From Thalassobacillus sp043497085 (GTDB lineage: Bacteria; Bacillota; Bacilli; Bacillales; Halobacillaceae): a stretch of DNA of 62,186 nucleotides. This document shows, piece after piece, positions 1 to 9,600 of the stretch (positions are counted from its first letter, which is position 1; each line of letters opens with the position of its first letter). The notes beneath the pieces are model-generated. The model saw only the letters and a program-made list of their open reading frames with translations, had not been told where the DNA came from and searched no databases. Position numbers and translations under genes: made by a program. The stretch is taken from NCBI GenBank assembly GCA_043497085.1, contig JBIEKI010000021.1. One strand, written 5' to 3'.

Positions 1-152
1 GTACATGGTGAGATCCCGCAGGGCTGTAGCCCGAGGAAGCTCACCGTACACCCATGGAAAGCGAGTGATTTCCCGGACCTCCAGAGGCTTTCAACCTTAA
101 CGGAAACAGTTTCACTCGAAACTGAGTGTTCAGCAAAAGGGGGCTTAACTGT
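1..152. repeat. Structured intergenic repeat at window edge
   Basis: Positions 1-49 can fold into a long hairpin: GGTGAG at 7-12 pairs with CTCACC at 40-45, and GGGCT at 21-25 pairs with AGCCC at 28-32. Positions 115-152 contain CTCGAAACTGAGTG followed by an A-run and GGGGGC. That is the core of the hairpin repeat found many times in the right flank after 50531. No gene is seen between 1 and 296. The left part may be the end of another dispersed element, but the window edge prevents a decision. Confidence 0.4.
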
Positions 153-296
153 AAGATCAACACTGAGATTTAACAGATCCTTTTGTTTAAGCAATGAGCA
201 AAACGTGTATAGCTTTGTGGGAAGATTCATGTATGGACTTATGCTATAGTAGATAATAGTTCGGGTTTCGAAATAGATTCGCAGGAGGGAAGCCGT

Positions 297-1715
297 ATGG
301 GGAAATTACCTTCCAAATGGCTGGTGGTCGTTTCTGTACTCTTTGGAACATTCACCGTCATACTGAATAATAGCATGCTGAATCCGACGCTTCCCCGGTT
401 TATGGAAATCTTTGATGCAAATGCCGTAGATGTCGGCTGGATGCTGACGATTTTCATGGTATCGATGGGGATGACAATGCCGCTGACCGGATATTTTGGT
501 GACCGGTTCGGTAAAAAGAAAGTGTATTTGACAGGGTTAAGCATCTTTATCATTGGCTCGATTTCAGGGTCCTTATCCCCGTCTTTAGGGATGATCATTC
601 TTTCACGTGCTATTCAGGGAATGGCGGGTGGCTTGATGATGCCTATCGCCATGGCCTTAATATTCAACGCCTTTCCCCGGAATGAACGGGGACTTGCGGT
701 AGGGATCTACGGAATTTCGGTGATGGTTGCCCCGGCTATCGGTCCGACAATCGGGGGAGTTATCATACAATATTTTGCCTGGCCCTGGTTGTTCTTGTTC
801 AATATCCCGTTTGGCTTGCTCGGAATCATATTGTCCGGTAAGTATCTGAAGCCGACCAAGACAAAGCCGGACTTGAAATTCGATGCGGTCGGATTTGTCA
901 TCGTCACCGCGGGAATCGGCGCTATCCTTTATGCTCTTGGCAGGGGAAGAACGCTGGAATTATTGATGTCTCCGTTGAATATGGTGCTGATTGTCGGTGG
1001 TATCCTGGCACTTATCGCATTCGTTTTCTATGAGAACCGACAGGAACAGCCATTATTGAACCTGTCCGTTTTCAAGGTGCCAACTTACTCGATATCGATT
1101 CTGGTAACATCAGCGGCTTCCATTGGGCTGTTTTCTGGTATTTTCCTATTGCCATTATTAATCCAGAACGTCTATGGTTTAGGGGAAATAAAAACAGGGC
1201 TGTTATTCCTTCCGGCAGCGGCTGCCAGTGGTTTGTTCATGTCGCTCGGAGGAAGGCTGCTGGATAAAAAAGGTCCCAAGTTTGTTGTGCCGCCTGGATT
1301 GGCAATCATGGCAGCAGCAACGCTCGGGTTGAGCTTTTTAAGCCTGGATACACCTTTTTGGTGGATTTTATTACTGAACACGATTAGAGGAATGGGCATG
1401 GGGATGGGAAATATGCCTGCAACAACGTCGGGGATGAATGCTATTCCTGAACACCTTGTCGCCCAGGGATCCGCGATGAATAATATTCTTAGACAGATTT
1501 CTTCATCCTTAGGCATCGTATTCTTCTCTATTTATTATGAAGTGAGACGTGCTGCTATCGAAGCTTCTACCAGCCTGGATACCCAAGCTGCTACTTTACA
1601 GACATTGAATGAAGCTTTCCTGGTATCAGCGATTATTCTTATTATTGCAGTTCCGTTCTCCTTCATCTTAAAAGGAGTAGAGAGCGATAAAAATGAAAAG
1701 CAAGCAAACAACTGA
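297..1715 (+). CDS. DHA2-family MFS drug:H+ antiporter (EmrB/QacA type)
   Basis: A 472-residue integral membrane protein with about 14 hydrophobic segments, the layout of the DHA2 drug:proton antiporters that expel cationic drugs or disinfectants. The family motif A is seen as GDRFGKKK near residue 67, after TM2, and an antiporter-type motif C (APAIGPTIGG) lies near residues 146-155. The ATG start has a good Shine-Dalgarno sequence (AGGAGGG, 283-289). The gene is single and ends in a strong hairpin terminator shared with the convergent acetyltransferase gene. Transporter class is secure; substrate cannot be deduced. Confidence 0.9.
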   Translation: MGKLPSKWLVVVSVLFGTFTVILNNSMLNPTLPRFMEIFDANAVDVGWMLTIFMVSMGMTMPLTGYFGDRFGKKKVYLTGLSIFIIGSISGSLSPSLGMIILSRAIQGMAGGLMMPIAMALIFNAFPRNERGLAVGIYGISVMVAPAIGPTIGGVIIQYFAWPWLFLFNIPFGLLGIILSGKYLKPTKTKPDLKFDAVGFVIVTAGIGAILYALGRGRTLELLMSPLNMVLIVGGILALIAFVFYENRQEQPLLNLSVFKVPTYSISILVTSAASIGLFSGIFLLPLLIQNVYGLGEIKTGLLFLPAAAASGLFMSLGGRLLDKKGPKFVVPPGLAIMAAATLGLSFLSLDTPFWWILLLNTIRGMGMGMGNMPATTSGMNAIPEHLVAQGSAMNNILRQISSSLGIVFFSIYYEVRRAAIEASTSLDTQAATLQTLNEAFLVSAIILIIAVPFSFILKGVESDKNEKQANN

Positions 1716-1757
1716 CGCTGCCACTCAGCGAGAAGCTGAGTGCAGCGTCTTATTTTG
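1714..1757. terminator. Bidirectional rho-independent terminator
   Basis: A 15-bp stem (GACGCTGC-CACTCAG paired with CTGAGTG-CAGCGTC) with a short loop is followed by TTATTTT. It overlaps the stop codons of the MFS gene and the convergent acetyltransferase gene, so it probably serves both. Confidence 0.85.
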
Positions 1758-2286
1758 TCCATTCATGATTTAGAAGTCCGTAAAGGTGCATGTCATAGGC
1801 CTGACCGTCGCGAAGAATGAACTCCCGATGGGTGCCTTCTTTTTTGAAACCAAGCTTTTCATACATCTGAATTGCCGGGATATTATAAGAAAACACGGTC
1901 AGCTGAAGGCGGTGGAGGCTGCATTCATAGAAAGCGAAATCGATCAGCAGCTGCATGGCTTCTGTACCATAACCTTTCCCCTGGTATTCATCTTCTCCGA
2001 TGGCGATGCTGACCCAGCCATTGCGGTGGATCCATAAGATACTTTCCAGTTCTACATATCCAATGAACGCATCTTTTTCATCACGAATCGCGAACGTATA
2101 TTGGTTGTTAGATTCATTGGACTCATCCAGCCATGATTCTAAATGTTCCACCGTTCTGGGAGCGGCAGGAAGGGCGTCGAACCGTCTTGAGAAGTCAGAG
2201 TTATCATACCAGGAAGCTATGGCTGCGAGATCTGATTTTGCCACTTGAGTCAAACGTACCCGTTCTCCTTGTAATAATGTTTTCAT
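1750..2286 (-). CDS. GNAT N-acetyltransferase, RimJ/RimL-like
   Basis: A 178-residue acetyl-CoA-dependent acetyltransferase of the Acetyltransf_3 (RimJ/RimL) type. The N-terminal GERVRLTQV strand and the acetyl-CoA binding motif A (GEDEYQGKGYGTEAM, about residues 98-112) are visible, followed by the usual SYNIPAIQMYEKLGF motif B. I chose the ATG at 2286 because AAAAGGGGGA lies just upstream; the longer upstream reading adds 21 residues without a ribosome site. Substrate is unknown; proteins of this group acetylate ribosomal proteins or small molecules. Confidence 0.85.
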   Translation of the reverse strand: MKTLLQGERVRLTQVAKSDLAAIASWYDNSDFSRRFDALPAAPRTVEHLESWLDESNESNNQYTFAIRDEKDAFIGYVELESILWIHRNGWVSIAIGEDEYQGKGYGTEAMQLLIDFAFYECSLHRLQLTVFSYNIPAIQMYEKLGFKKEGTHREFILRDGQAYDMHLYGLLNHEWTK

Positions 2287-2310
2287 GATTATGTATCCCC
2301 CTTTTAAACA

Positions 2311-2340
2311 GAAAGAGGCCTGGTGTGACAGGCCTCTTTG
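2311..2340 (-). terminator. Hairpin terminator after ydiL-ydiK
   Basis: An 11-bp perfect stem (AAAGAGGCCTG/CAGGCCTCTTT) around a six-base loop lies between the ydiK stop and the acetyltransferase start. It probably ends the leftward ydiL-ydiK transcript. Confidence 0.75.
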
Positions 2341-2345
2341 ACTGA

Positions 2346-2546
2346 TCATTTCTTATTTGTATTTTTCAGCCTGAAATGAAGATTGAATAATCGAATCGAA
2401 ACGGCAAAATCAAACGTGGCAAGGATGGCCAGGAAAATGGTGATGAAATTCCATATCGTATCTTCGACAGTTTGAGCCGCTATATATGTGAAAACAATCC
2501 CCATTATAAAATAAAGGAAGGCCATGAATAGCGGTGATGTTCTCAT
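2346..2546 (-). CDS. ydiK: YdiK-like small membrane protein (DUF4305)
   Basis: A 66-residue protein with two hydrophobic segments (about 8-25 and 30-50) and a basic C-terminus. In B. subtilis a small DUF4305 protein, YdiK, sits next to ydiL and upstream of groESL in this orientation, and length, topology and position all match. Its start overlaps the ydiL stop by four bases (ATGA), so the two are translationally coupled. Function is unknown. Confidence 0.75.
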   Translation of the reverse strand: MRTSPLFMAFLYFIMGIVFTYIAAQTVEDTIWNFITIFLAILATFDFAVSIRLFNLHFRLKNTNKK

Positions 2547-3262
2547 AAAAATAAGCCTCCAATAATGGTTTGTAGCTGATCGAATTGCTCTTGCATCCGC
2601 CTGAAATCTTCTTCCGATAAACTATATTGTCCGAGTACGACCACGGTGTTCATGGCCATGTGGGCGATGATCGGAGTGATGATGCTTTTGGTTTTAACAT
2701 ACAAGTAGGCGAACACGATCCCCATTGCTGTATATACCACCATATGCGTGAAATCGAAATGGGATGCGGCGAATGCCAGCGCTGACACAAGAACAGCAAC
2801 AATGAAATTCGTCCGTTTATAAATCGTACCGAAAATAATCTTTCGGAAAATGACTTCTTCTAATATCGGAGCGAACACAACCATGACAATGATGAACACC
2901 GGTGATATCCGGGCAAACTCCATCAAGTCCTGGGTGTTTTCCGATCCTGGCTTGATGCCGAGGAGGAAGGTTTCAATCAGTATCGCAATCATTTGAGCGA
3001 AGTAAGCAAGAAAAACACCAAGAAAAGACCATAAGGCAATATTCCCTGCGCTTGACCGTTCACGCTGCTCCGAAGCTTGTTTCATATCCGGCTTCAGCAT
3101 GAATACAATGATGAGAGTGGCAACGAAAAAGCTGAACACGGCCCAGCTGGTAATCGCAATTTCCTTCTCCATGCCGACCATCATCAATAAGGGAACGCCG
3201 ATAACAGATGACAACTGTGCTGCAATATATATAGCAATGATATACCAATATCTCGATGGCAA
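2543..3262 (-). CDS. ydiL: CPBP-family intramembrane metalloprotease homologue YdiL
   Basis: A polytopic membrane protein of the CPBP/Abi family (type II CAAX protease-like). The hallmark motifs are seen: FAPILEEVIFRKI (EExxxR, two glutamates and an arginine), then ASHFDFTH, then HMAMNT near the end, which supply the presumed metal-binding and catalytic residues. I take the TTG at 3262 as start because AAAGGAG precedes it by 11 bases and the protein then begins MPSRYWYII, as expected for a membrane protein. An upstream reading to 3397 would run close to the groES promoter and add a charged leader. It is divergent from groES, as in B. subtilis. Confidence 0.8.
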   Translation of the reverse strand: MPSRYWYIIAIYIAAQLSSVIGVPLLMMVGMEKEIAITSWAVFSFFVATLIIVFMLKPDMKQASEQRERSSAGNIALWSFLGVFLAYFAQMIAILIETFLLGIKPGSENTQDLMEFARISPVFIIVMVVFAPILEEVIFRKIIFGTIYKRTNFIVAVLVSALAFAASHFDFTHMVVYTAMGIVFAYLYVKTKSIITPIIAHMAMNTVVVLGQYSLSEEDFRRMQEQFDQLQTIIGGLFL

Positions 3263-3402
3263 GGTCGAACGACTCCTTTGCATACATTTTACATTTTCAA
3301 TCACTCTCCGTATTTTAACATAGTTTGAAAATACAGCGTAACGATTAGGATTTACCCGACATTTTTCACCAATCTTTTCAGAAAAAAATTTATCCATCTC
3401 TC

Positions 3403-3434
3403 TTGCAAAATAAAATCGTATTGATTATTATAAT
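3403..3434 (+). promoter_or_regulatory. Sigma-A promoter of groESL
   Basis: TTGCAA at 3403-3408 and TATTAT at 3426-3431 are 17 bp apart, immediately upstream of the CIRCE element. This is the arrangement of the vegetative promoter of groESL in Bacillus. Confidence 0.75.
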
Positions 3435-3441
3435 AATTGTG

Positions 3442-3468
3442 TTAGCACTCATTAATGTCGAGTGCTAA
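3442..3468 (+). promoter_or_regulatory. CIRCE operator (HrcA binding site)
   Basis: TTAGCACTC, nine bases, GAGTGCTAA: an exact match to the CIRCE inverted repeat. HrcA represses class I heat-shock genes through this site. It lies just after the -10 box and before groES. Confidence 0.97.
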
Positions 3469-3514
3469 TAAACCGTAATTCAAGAATAGAATCACATTGA
3501 GGAGGGTGTCCTAA

Positions 3515-3799
3515 TTGTTAAAGCCACTTGGTGATCGTATTGTGATTGAAATTGTAAAACAGGAAGAAAAAACTGCAAGCGGAATCGTACTTCCAGACTC
3601 TGCGAAGGAAAAGCCGCAAGAAGGTAAAGTTGTCGCAGTAGGTACTGGACGAGTTACCGATAATGGTGAAAAGGTAGCACTTGAAGTAGCTCAAGGCGAC
3701 CATGTCATCTACTCTAAATTTGCAGGTACAGAAGTGAAATATGAAGGCAAAGAATACTTAGTGATTCGCGAAAGCGACGTATTGGCTGTCGTTCAGTAA
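3515..3799 (+). CDS. groES: Co-chaperonin GroES
   Basis: A 94-residue Hsp10. It starts MLKPLGDRIVIE and carries the mobile-loop sequence (EEKTASGIVLPDSAKEKPQ) that docks onto GroEL. It caps the GroEL ring during ATP-driven folding in the cytosol. The start is TTG with a strong GGAGGG site at 3501-3506. It forms an operon with groEL under CIRCE/HrcA control. Confidence 0.98.
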   Translation: MLKPLGDRIVIEIVKQEEKTASGIVLPDSAKEKPQEGKVVAVGTGRVTDNGEKVALEVAQGDHVIYSKFAGTEVKYEGKEYLVIRESDVLAVVQ

Positions 3800-3856
3800 T
3801 TCCTTAGTTTCAAATAAAATACGTACAGTTACAAGTTTGATAAGGAGGGCATTTTC

Positions 3857-5494
3857 ATGGCTAAAGAGATTAAATTTAATGAAGAAGCACGCCGCGCGAT
3901 GCTTCGTGGTGTAGATTCACTTGCTAACGCTGTTAAAGTGACACTTGGACCAAAAGGACGTAACGTCGTTCTTGAGAAAAAATTCGGTTCTCCGTTGATT
4001 ACCAACGATGGTGTAACCATCGCTAAAGAAATCGAATTGGAAGATCATTTCGAAAATATGGGTGCACAGCTCGTTTCCGAAGTTGCTTCTAAAACAAACG
4101 ATGTAGCTGGTGACGGTACAACTACCGCGACTGTACTGGCACAAGCGATGATCCGTGAAGGATTGAAAAACGTAGCATCCGGTGCTAACCCGGTTGGCGT
4201 ACGTCGCGGTATCGAAAAAGCGGTTAACGTTGCTACAGAAGAACTTCGCAGCATCTCCAAGCCGATCGAAGGCAGAGAGTCTATCGCACAAGTTGCTTCC
4301 ATTTCTGCTGGTGACAACGAAGTAGGTCACTTGATCGCAGAAGCAATGGAGCGCGTAGGTAACGATGGTGTCATCACAATCGAAGAATCCAAAGGGTTCA
4401 ATACAGAACTTGAAGTAGTAGAAGGTATGCAGTTCGACCGTGGATACGCTTCTCCATATATGGTTACTGACCAGGATAAAATGGAAGCTGTTCTCGAAGA
4501 CCCATACATTTTGATTACTGATAAGAAAATCGGAAACATCCAGGAAGTATTGCCTGTACTTGAGCAAGTGGTACAACAAGGCAAGCCGCTTCTAATGATC
4601 GCGGAAGACGTTGAAGGTGAAGCTCTTGCAACACTAGTTGTAAACAAACTTCGCGGTACATTCAACGCTGTAGCTGTCAAAGCTCCAGGATTCGGTGACC
4701 GTCGTAAAGCTATGCTTGAAGACATCGCTACATTGACTGGTGCTGAAGTTGTAACAGAAGACCTTGGTCTTGAGCTTAAGAACACTGGCATCGAGCAATT
4801 GGGCCGTGCTTCTAAAGTTGTCGTTACAAAAGAGAACACTACTATCGTCGAAGGTGCAGGAAACGCTGAGCAAATCGCTTCCCGCGTAACTCAAATCCGT
4901 GCACAGGCAGAAGAAACTACTTCTGAATTCGATAAAGAAAAATTACAAGAGCGCCTTGCTAAACTTTCTGGCGGCGTAGCTGTCATCAAAGTCGGTGCTG
5001 CTACTGAGACAGAATTGAAAGAGCGTAAGCTTCGTATCGAAGACGCATTGAACTCTACTCGTGCTGCTGTCCAGGAAGGTATTGTAGCCGGTGGTGGTAC
5101 AGCATTTGCCAACATTTACGATAAAGTAGCGAGCCTTGATTTAAGTGGCGATGAAGCTACAGGTGCAAAAATTGTTGTACGTGCCCTTGAAGAGCCAGTA
5201 CGTCAAATTGCACACAACGCCGGCCTTGAAGGCTCCATCATCGTTGAGCGCCTGAAAGGTGAAAAAGTCGGCATCGGATACAACGCTGCAACTGGCGAGT
5301 GGGTCAACATGGTAGAAGCAGGTATCGTAGACCCGACAAAAGTTACACGTTCCGCACTACAAAACGCAGCTTCCGTAGCAGCTATGTTCTTGACTACAGA
5401 AGCAGTCGTTGCTGATCTTCCAGAAGAAGACAACGGCGCTGGCGGCGGCATGCCAGACATGGGTGGCATGGGCGGAATGGGCGGCATGATGTAA
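3857..5494 (+). CDS. groEL: Chaperonin GroEL
   Basis: A 545-residue Hsp60 of standard length. The ATP site motif GDGTTTATVLAQ and the classic Gly-Gly-Met tail (GGMGGMGGMM) are present. It forms the 14-mer folding chamber that works with GroES. The ATG start is preceded by AAGGAGGG. The last 20 bases, including the stop codon, are the left copy of the ICE attachment site, so the reading frame is intact but everything native downstream of the stop has been moved 44.8 kb to the right. Confidence 0.98.
   Translation: MAKEIKFNEEARRAMLRGVDSLANAVKVTLGPKGRNVVLEKKFGSPLITNDGVTIAKEIELEDHFENMGAQLVSEVASKTNDVAGDGTTTATVLAQAMIREGLKNVASGANPVGVRRGIEKAVNVATEELRSISKPIEGRESIAQVASISAGDNEVGHLIAEAMERVGNDGVITIEESKGFNTELEVVEGMQFDRGYASPYMVTDQDKMEAVLEDPYILITDKKIGNIQEVLPVLEQVVQQGKPLLMIAEDVEGEALATLVVNKLRGTFNAVAVKAPGFGDRRKAMLEDIATLTGAEVVTEDLGLELKNTGIEQLGRASKVVVTKENTTIVEGAGNAEQIASRVTQIRAQAEETTSEFDKEKLQERLAKLSGGVAVIKVGAATETELKERKLRIEDALNSTRAAVQEGIVAGGGTAFANIYDKVASLDLSGDEATGAKIVVRALEEPVRQIAHNAGLEGSIIVERLKGEKVGIGYNAATGEWVNMVEAGIVDPTKVTRSALQNAASVAAMFLTTEAVVADLPEEDNGAGGGMPDMGGMGGMGGMM
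5475..5494 (+). repeat. attL: 20-bp core attachment site
   Basis: GAATGGGCGGCATGATGTAA is identical to the sequence at 50242-50261. It encodes the GroEL C-terminus and stop, so integration leaves GroEL unchanged. Confidence 0.9.
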
Positions 5495-5503
5495 GCTGTC
5501 CTC

Positions 5504-5524
5504 AAACCCTTTGCTATACAAGGG
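5504..5524 (+). other. Hairpin mimicking the displaced groEL 3' hairpin
   Basis: AAACCCTTT at 5504 pairs with AAGGG at 5520-5524. It starts exactly ten bases after the core repeat, as does the hairpin at 50271-50289 beyond attR. No T-run follows, so terminator activity is uncertain. Confidence 0.45.
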
Positions 5525-5547
5525 ATTGAATCCTTTCAAATGAATAT

Positions 5548-5569
5548 TGACTGGATTTTGACTGGATTT
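5548..5569 (+). repeat. Tandem arm-type integrase sites, left end
   Basis: TGACTGGATTT occurs at 5548-5558 and again, directly abutting, at 5559-5569. The same tandem pair with the same 11-bp phase occurs near the right end (50110-50131). Tyrosine integrases of Tn916/ICE type bind such direct repeats with their N-terminal domain; this role is inferred. Confidence 0.7.
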
Positions 5570-5595
5570 CTTTGAAGATTCTATACCTTAACTTA

Positions 5596-5636
5596 AAAAC
5601 CTCCTAAGAGTTCTTAAACTTTTAGGAGGTTTTTTT
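5596..5636 (+). terminator. Rho-independent terminator
   Basis: A 12-bp stem (AAAACCTCCTAA with TTAGGAGG plus T-run) ends in seven T. It lies between the attachment site and the Hachiman-like pair and would stop groESL read-through. Confidence 0.85.
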
Positions 5637-5770
5637 ATTTGAAATTTTGGTTAAGTGACATTTTAACGCTGTTAAAGTACTATATATTTTACAAAAACAA
5701 ACATATTAATGTTAAAATTTACTACATAGGAATGGGGCGAGAATTTAAAATAGTTAAATAGGAGTAGTGT

Positions 5771-6634
5771 ATGAATCAATTAAAGTTAAATGATTTGGTT
5801 GAATCTGGGGTAGAGTTATTTACTTCAAAAATTGAGGTTAGCGTCATAGAAACTGAAACACATCATTCATTAATTGTAAAAGGGATAGAGAATGATAAGG
5901 AAATATTAAATAGTATTGCTGCTTATATGGTAGCTCTAATTGCAAACGCTATCGAGGCAAATTTGGAAGTTAGAGCGGACTTGATAGAGGATACAGAGAT
6001 AGGAAAAGAAGATATTGAAGAAAGTGTGATAGACACAGTTGGAGAGTCTAATGAACTTAACCAAGATTTTAAAGAGGATGAAAGAAACCCTTGGTTAGCT
6101 GAAGCTTTGATTCACCTTTTGTTATTTGTTTCGAATAAAGTTCAGAATTTACACCCTGCTGGGGAAGTTTTAGCTGTCGGTTTAGTCCATGATGACCCCA
6201 AAGATAAAGGATTAGATATAACTGCTTTGTATCAATCCGGAACGTTAGGTTTAACTATTGGAGAATGTAAAGCTTATAAGCTTAATCCTAATAAAGCAAT
6301 TTCCAATGCTATGAATTTTTTTGATGGTGTTGAAACTAACCGGAAAACAGGAAAAAGGATTAGAACCCAGGTTCAGATACTAAGGAAATACCTCCCAGAA
6401 GAGCTATCGAAGTTAGCAACTAGTGGTTTCTGGAAGAATGAAAGGTGTTTTTTAACAACGCCAATATTTGATTCGTCTGTTAATAAAGATTGGTCTAGAA
6501 TACGAAGGAAAACCTTAGGAGGATTAAAGGTCCCTGTAAATAGAAGAATCATTATCCCCTTGGCCATAGAAAACTTTGACTTATTTTTTGATTCTTTATC
6601 CGACGAGATGAGAGATATTGTAAGGGAGTTATAA
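5771..6634 (+). CDS. HamA-like (DUF1837) nuclease subunit of Hachiman-type defence
   Basis: A 287-residue soluble protein. The central part holds the DUF1837-like pattern: a VGLVHDDPKDKGLDIT segment followed by LTIGECKAYKLNP (about residues 139-170), so an acidic residue and an E-x-K pair as in PD-(D/E)xK-type nucleases. It lies one base upstream of a large DExH helicase, the two-gene organisation of Hachiman (HamA-HamB). HamA degrades DNA when HamB meets foreign or damaged DNA. The ATG start has AGGAG upstream. AbpA of the AbpAB system also carries DUF1837 and is the main alternative. Family call is by motif and context only. Confidence 0.7.
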   Translation: MNQLKLNDLVESGVELFTSKIEVSVIETETHHSLIVKGIENDKEILNSIAAYMVALIANAIEANLEVRADLIEDTEIGKEDIEESVIDTVGESNELNQDFKEDERNPWLAEALIHLLLFVSNKVQNLHPAGEVLAVGLVHDDPKDKGLDITALYQSGTLGLTIGECKAYKLNPNKAISNAMNFFDGVETNRKTGKRIRTQVQILRKYLPEELSKLATSGFWKNERCFLTTPIFDSSVNKDWSRIRRKTLGGLKVPVNRRIIIPLAIENFDLFFDSLSDEMRDIVREL

Positions 6635-6635
6635 G

Positions 6636-9600
6636 ATGTTTGACAATTATTCTTTATTATTATTCAATAATTTACCGAGTCTCCCGGAGTTGGACATTGA
6701 TATAACTAGGAGGTTATTATCTAGGGCTTACTTATATTCTATTAAGATGCAATTGGGACTCGTACAAGATGAATTTAGGACGGTTGACATTGAAGTAAGC
6801 GAGGAAGAAATGGACAGGTTAGAAGAAGAAATGCTTAGTGAATCCTCCAAATTCTTTCAAGAATATTATTATGGCTTAAGACGTTTAGGAGATACTTTAG
6901 AAAGCAGCGCTATATTTGATGAAAATGAAGATGAGTACTCAGTAAAGGCTGCAGCTTTCGTAGGAGCAGAATCTCTTTCACTATTAGCAACAATTCTGGG
7001 GCAAGAAGATGAAAAAGAATTATTGTTTTCTAATGAATATATTTATACCAGAATAGAGGCTGCGATGTTATTTATGATTTCAGGATATGATGCAAATGCT
7101 CAAACTGAAATAAATGATGCAGTAAAAGCTTTAAGCAACCAAGGAGATTATGATGTTGAAAATAATACTTATAAAATTGAATATTGGTGCTTACATAATC
7201 TTTTTGCTCTTATTACGAATAAATTGTGGGAAGTGGATAAACGAAAGCCTGTATTAAAGCATGATAGTAAGAAAAAAACTTTGAAAAATCTTATTGAGGA
7301 AAATAAGATTCAAATGTATTCATTGATAGGTGAGTCTATAGTATCATATGTCGAATGGTTAGTTGGTGAAGATAATGAAGGACTAAACAATGGGTTGAGT
7401 TTACTAGCAAAAGTTAATCAAACTTCACACAAAAATAAATACTCGCTTTTTCCAGAAATTTATCATCTTTCAAAAGTTCTTATGGTAATGGTAAATCACT
7501 CTTCAAAAAGGGCTCTTTTACATAACACCCTTAAACGTGAAAATGAAAGCAAAGAGTTTAGAGAGTATCTTAAAGGTAGAGCAAAAGGGGATTCTCTAGT
7601 AAATTCTAGGCCTTTTATATGGGAATCTGCTAAGGAGTTCATTGATAAATGTTTACCTGGACCTAGTAAACACACAATTGTTAATTTGCCCACCGGGAGT
7701 GGGAAAAGTTTTATTGCTGAGCTTGCATTAACACAATCATTATCAAAAGGATGGATTCTTTATTTAGCACCCACGAATGCATTGGTTCATCAAATAAAAA
7801 GGGATCTAAGAAAGTCTCTTAGATTTTATGGTGATATCCCAATAAGAACTTTCGTTGGAGGAGATGAGTATACAAAATTAGACAATGAATTCTTAGATGA
7901 ACGTGATAATGCAAATAAATTTGTAGCAGTAATGACACCTGAAAAGTGTGCTATGTCCTTAAGAATTAATCCCGAAGTATTTAAATATTGCTCTTTATGT
8001 ATTTTTGATGAGTGTCACTTATTAGGTGAAGGGGTTAGGGGGGCATCAGTTGACTTAGTACTAGGACAAATATTATCAATTAGTCATGATATTAAGTTTG
8101 TATTAATGTCTGCGATGCTAAACAACCCTAATGATTTAGCAGCGTGGTTAACTAAAGTAACTTCTGACGACTCACAAATCAGTTCTATACTTTGGAAACC
8201 TACTCGATCAATTAGGGGAGCTGTGGGTGTTGAATATAGTTCATACCTAGAAACAAAAGAAATAGCTAAAGTAAATTTGAACTCAAAACCAAGACATAGA
8301 AAGAACGAGAAATTCGAGCCTAAGTTGTCTATACTTTACTCTCTTTCAGGTGTTTGGCAACAGGACGTTAATGATTATTCATTAATTAAGACCAATGTTA
8401 ATGCAAAGTACACTCTCTCAAGACGGAAATACAATGATAAGTGGATTTACCATAGCGATGCAGACAGTTGGGTTAATGCAACCTCTAAGTCCTTGGGTTT
8501 TGAATTAGCAACAAAAGGAATACCTACAATTGTATTTATTCCAACCAATCGCCATTACCCATTTGTTTTAGCTAGAAATCTCAATCTCAAAACAACAGAA
8601 TCTGATCTAGGAGTCTACCAACAAAAGTTATTAATGCTAGCAGAAAAAGAGTTAGGAACAAATTCTGAGGTTAAAAATTTACTCGCTAGCAGAATTGGAG
8701 TTCATTCTTCTTATATGTTAGAAAGTGAAAAAGAAGCAGTGGAGCAGTCGTTCATTAACAAAGAAGTTAAGCTATTGTTTGCAACTGGTACTTTAGCACA
8801 AGGGCTTAACTTGCCATCAGTAGCAGTTGTAATTGCTGGTACTAGGGTCGGAGATGCAAGAGAGGCCCATACTATCGAGTCTCAAATGAGGTCAAAAGCA
8901 TTAATTTTAAATGCTATTGGCAGGGCAGGACGAGCGGGTTTTTCTAACCAAAGCTTTAGTATAATAGTACCTAATACACCTATTGCTTATAAAGAAGACG
9001 AGAATGATATAACTAGGGCTACTTCAACGATAGATGTATTAAGTGAACAAGACGCCTCGATTGTAGTTAAAAGTCCTCTTGAAAACTTTTTAGATAATAT
9101 AATAAATGGAACTATACAGGCAGATAGAGCTTCTTTAGATGAACTTACAATTATGTCTATGTTAACAGCAGATAATGAACAAGATGAAGCCGAAAAAAAC
9201 AAAGCAATAATAAGTAGAACTTACGCAGCTGCTACAATGAGACATCAAATGGATGAAAAGGAATTAATTGCAGCAACCATGGCCATCACCGAGATAAAAA
9301 AAGAATTTTTAGAGAAAGCTAATGCACCAGAATGGTTGGTAAGGGTCGCTAGAAAATCTGGATTTGATTTCTTTACTACAAATTTGTTTATAAAAATAGC
9401 CGAAGACGTTGTACCTCTAAGTAAGAAGACTGAAGTGGTTGAATGGAGTATTGAGGAGTGGAAAAATATTCTTTTTAAATGTATGGAAAAATTGCCTCCT
9501 CATTATATTCAAAATATATTGCCAGAAACTGCTACACAAAAACCTACATTTATTAATAAGATGGTCAAATTAATTGGGGGTAATCCAGAAAAGGATTTAT

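Noticed and set aside
3263..3397. Longer N-terminus for YdiL
   Set aside because: No ribosome site, charged leader unlike a membrane protein; TTG 3262 has AAAGGAG.
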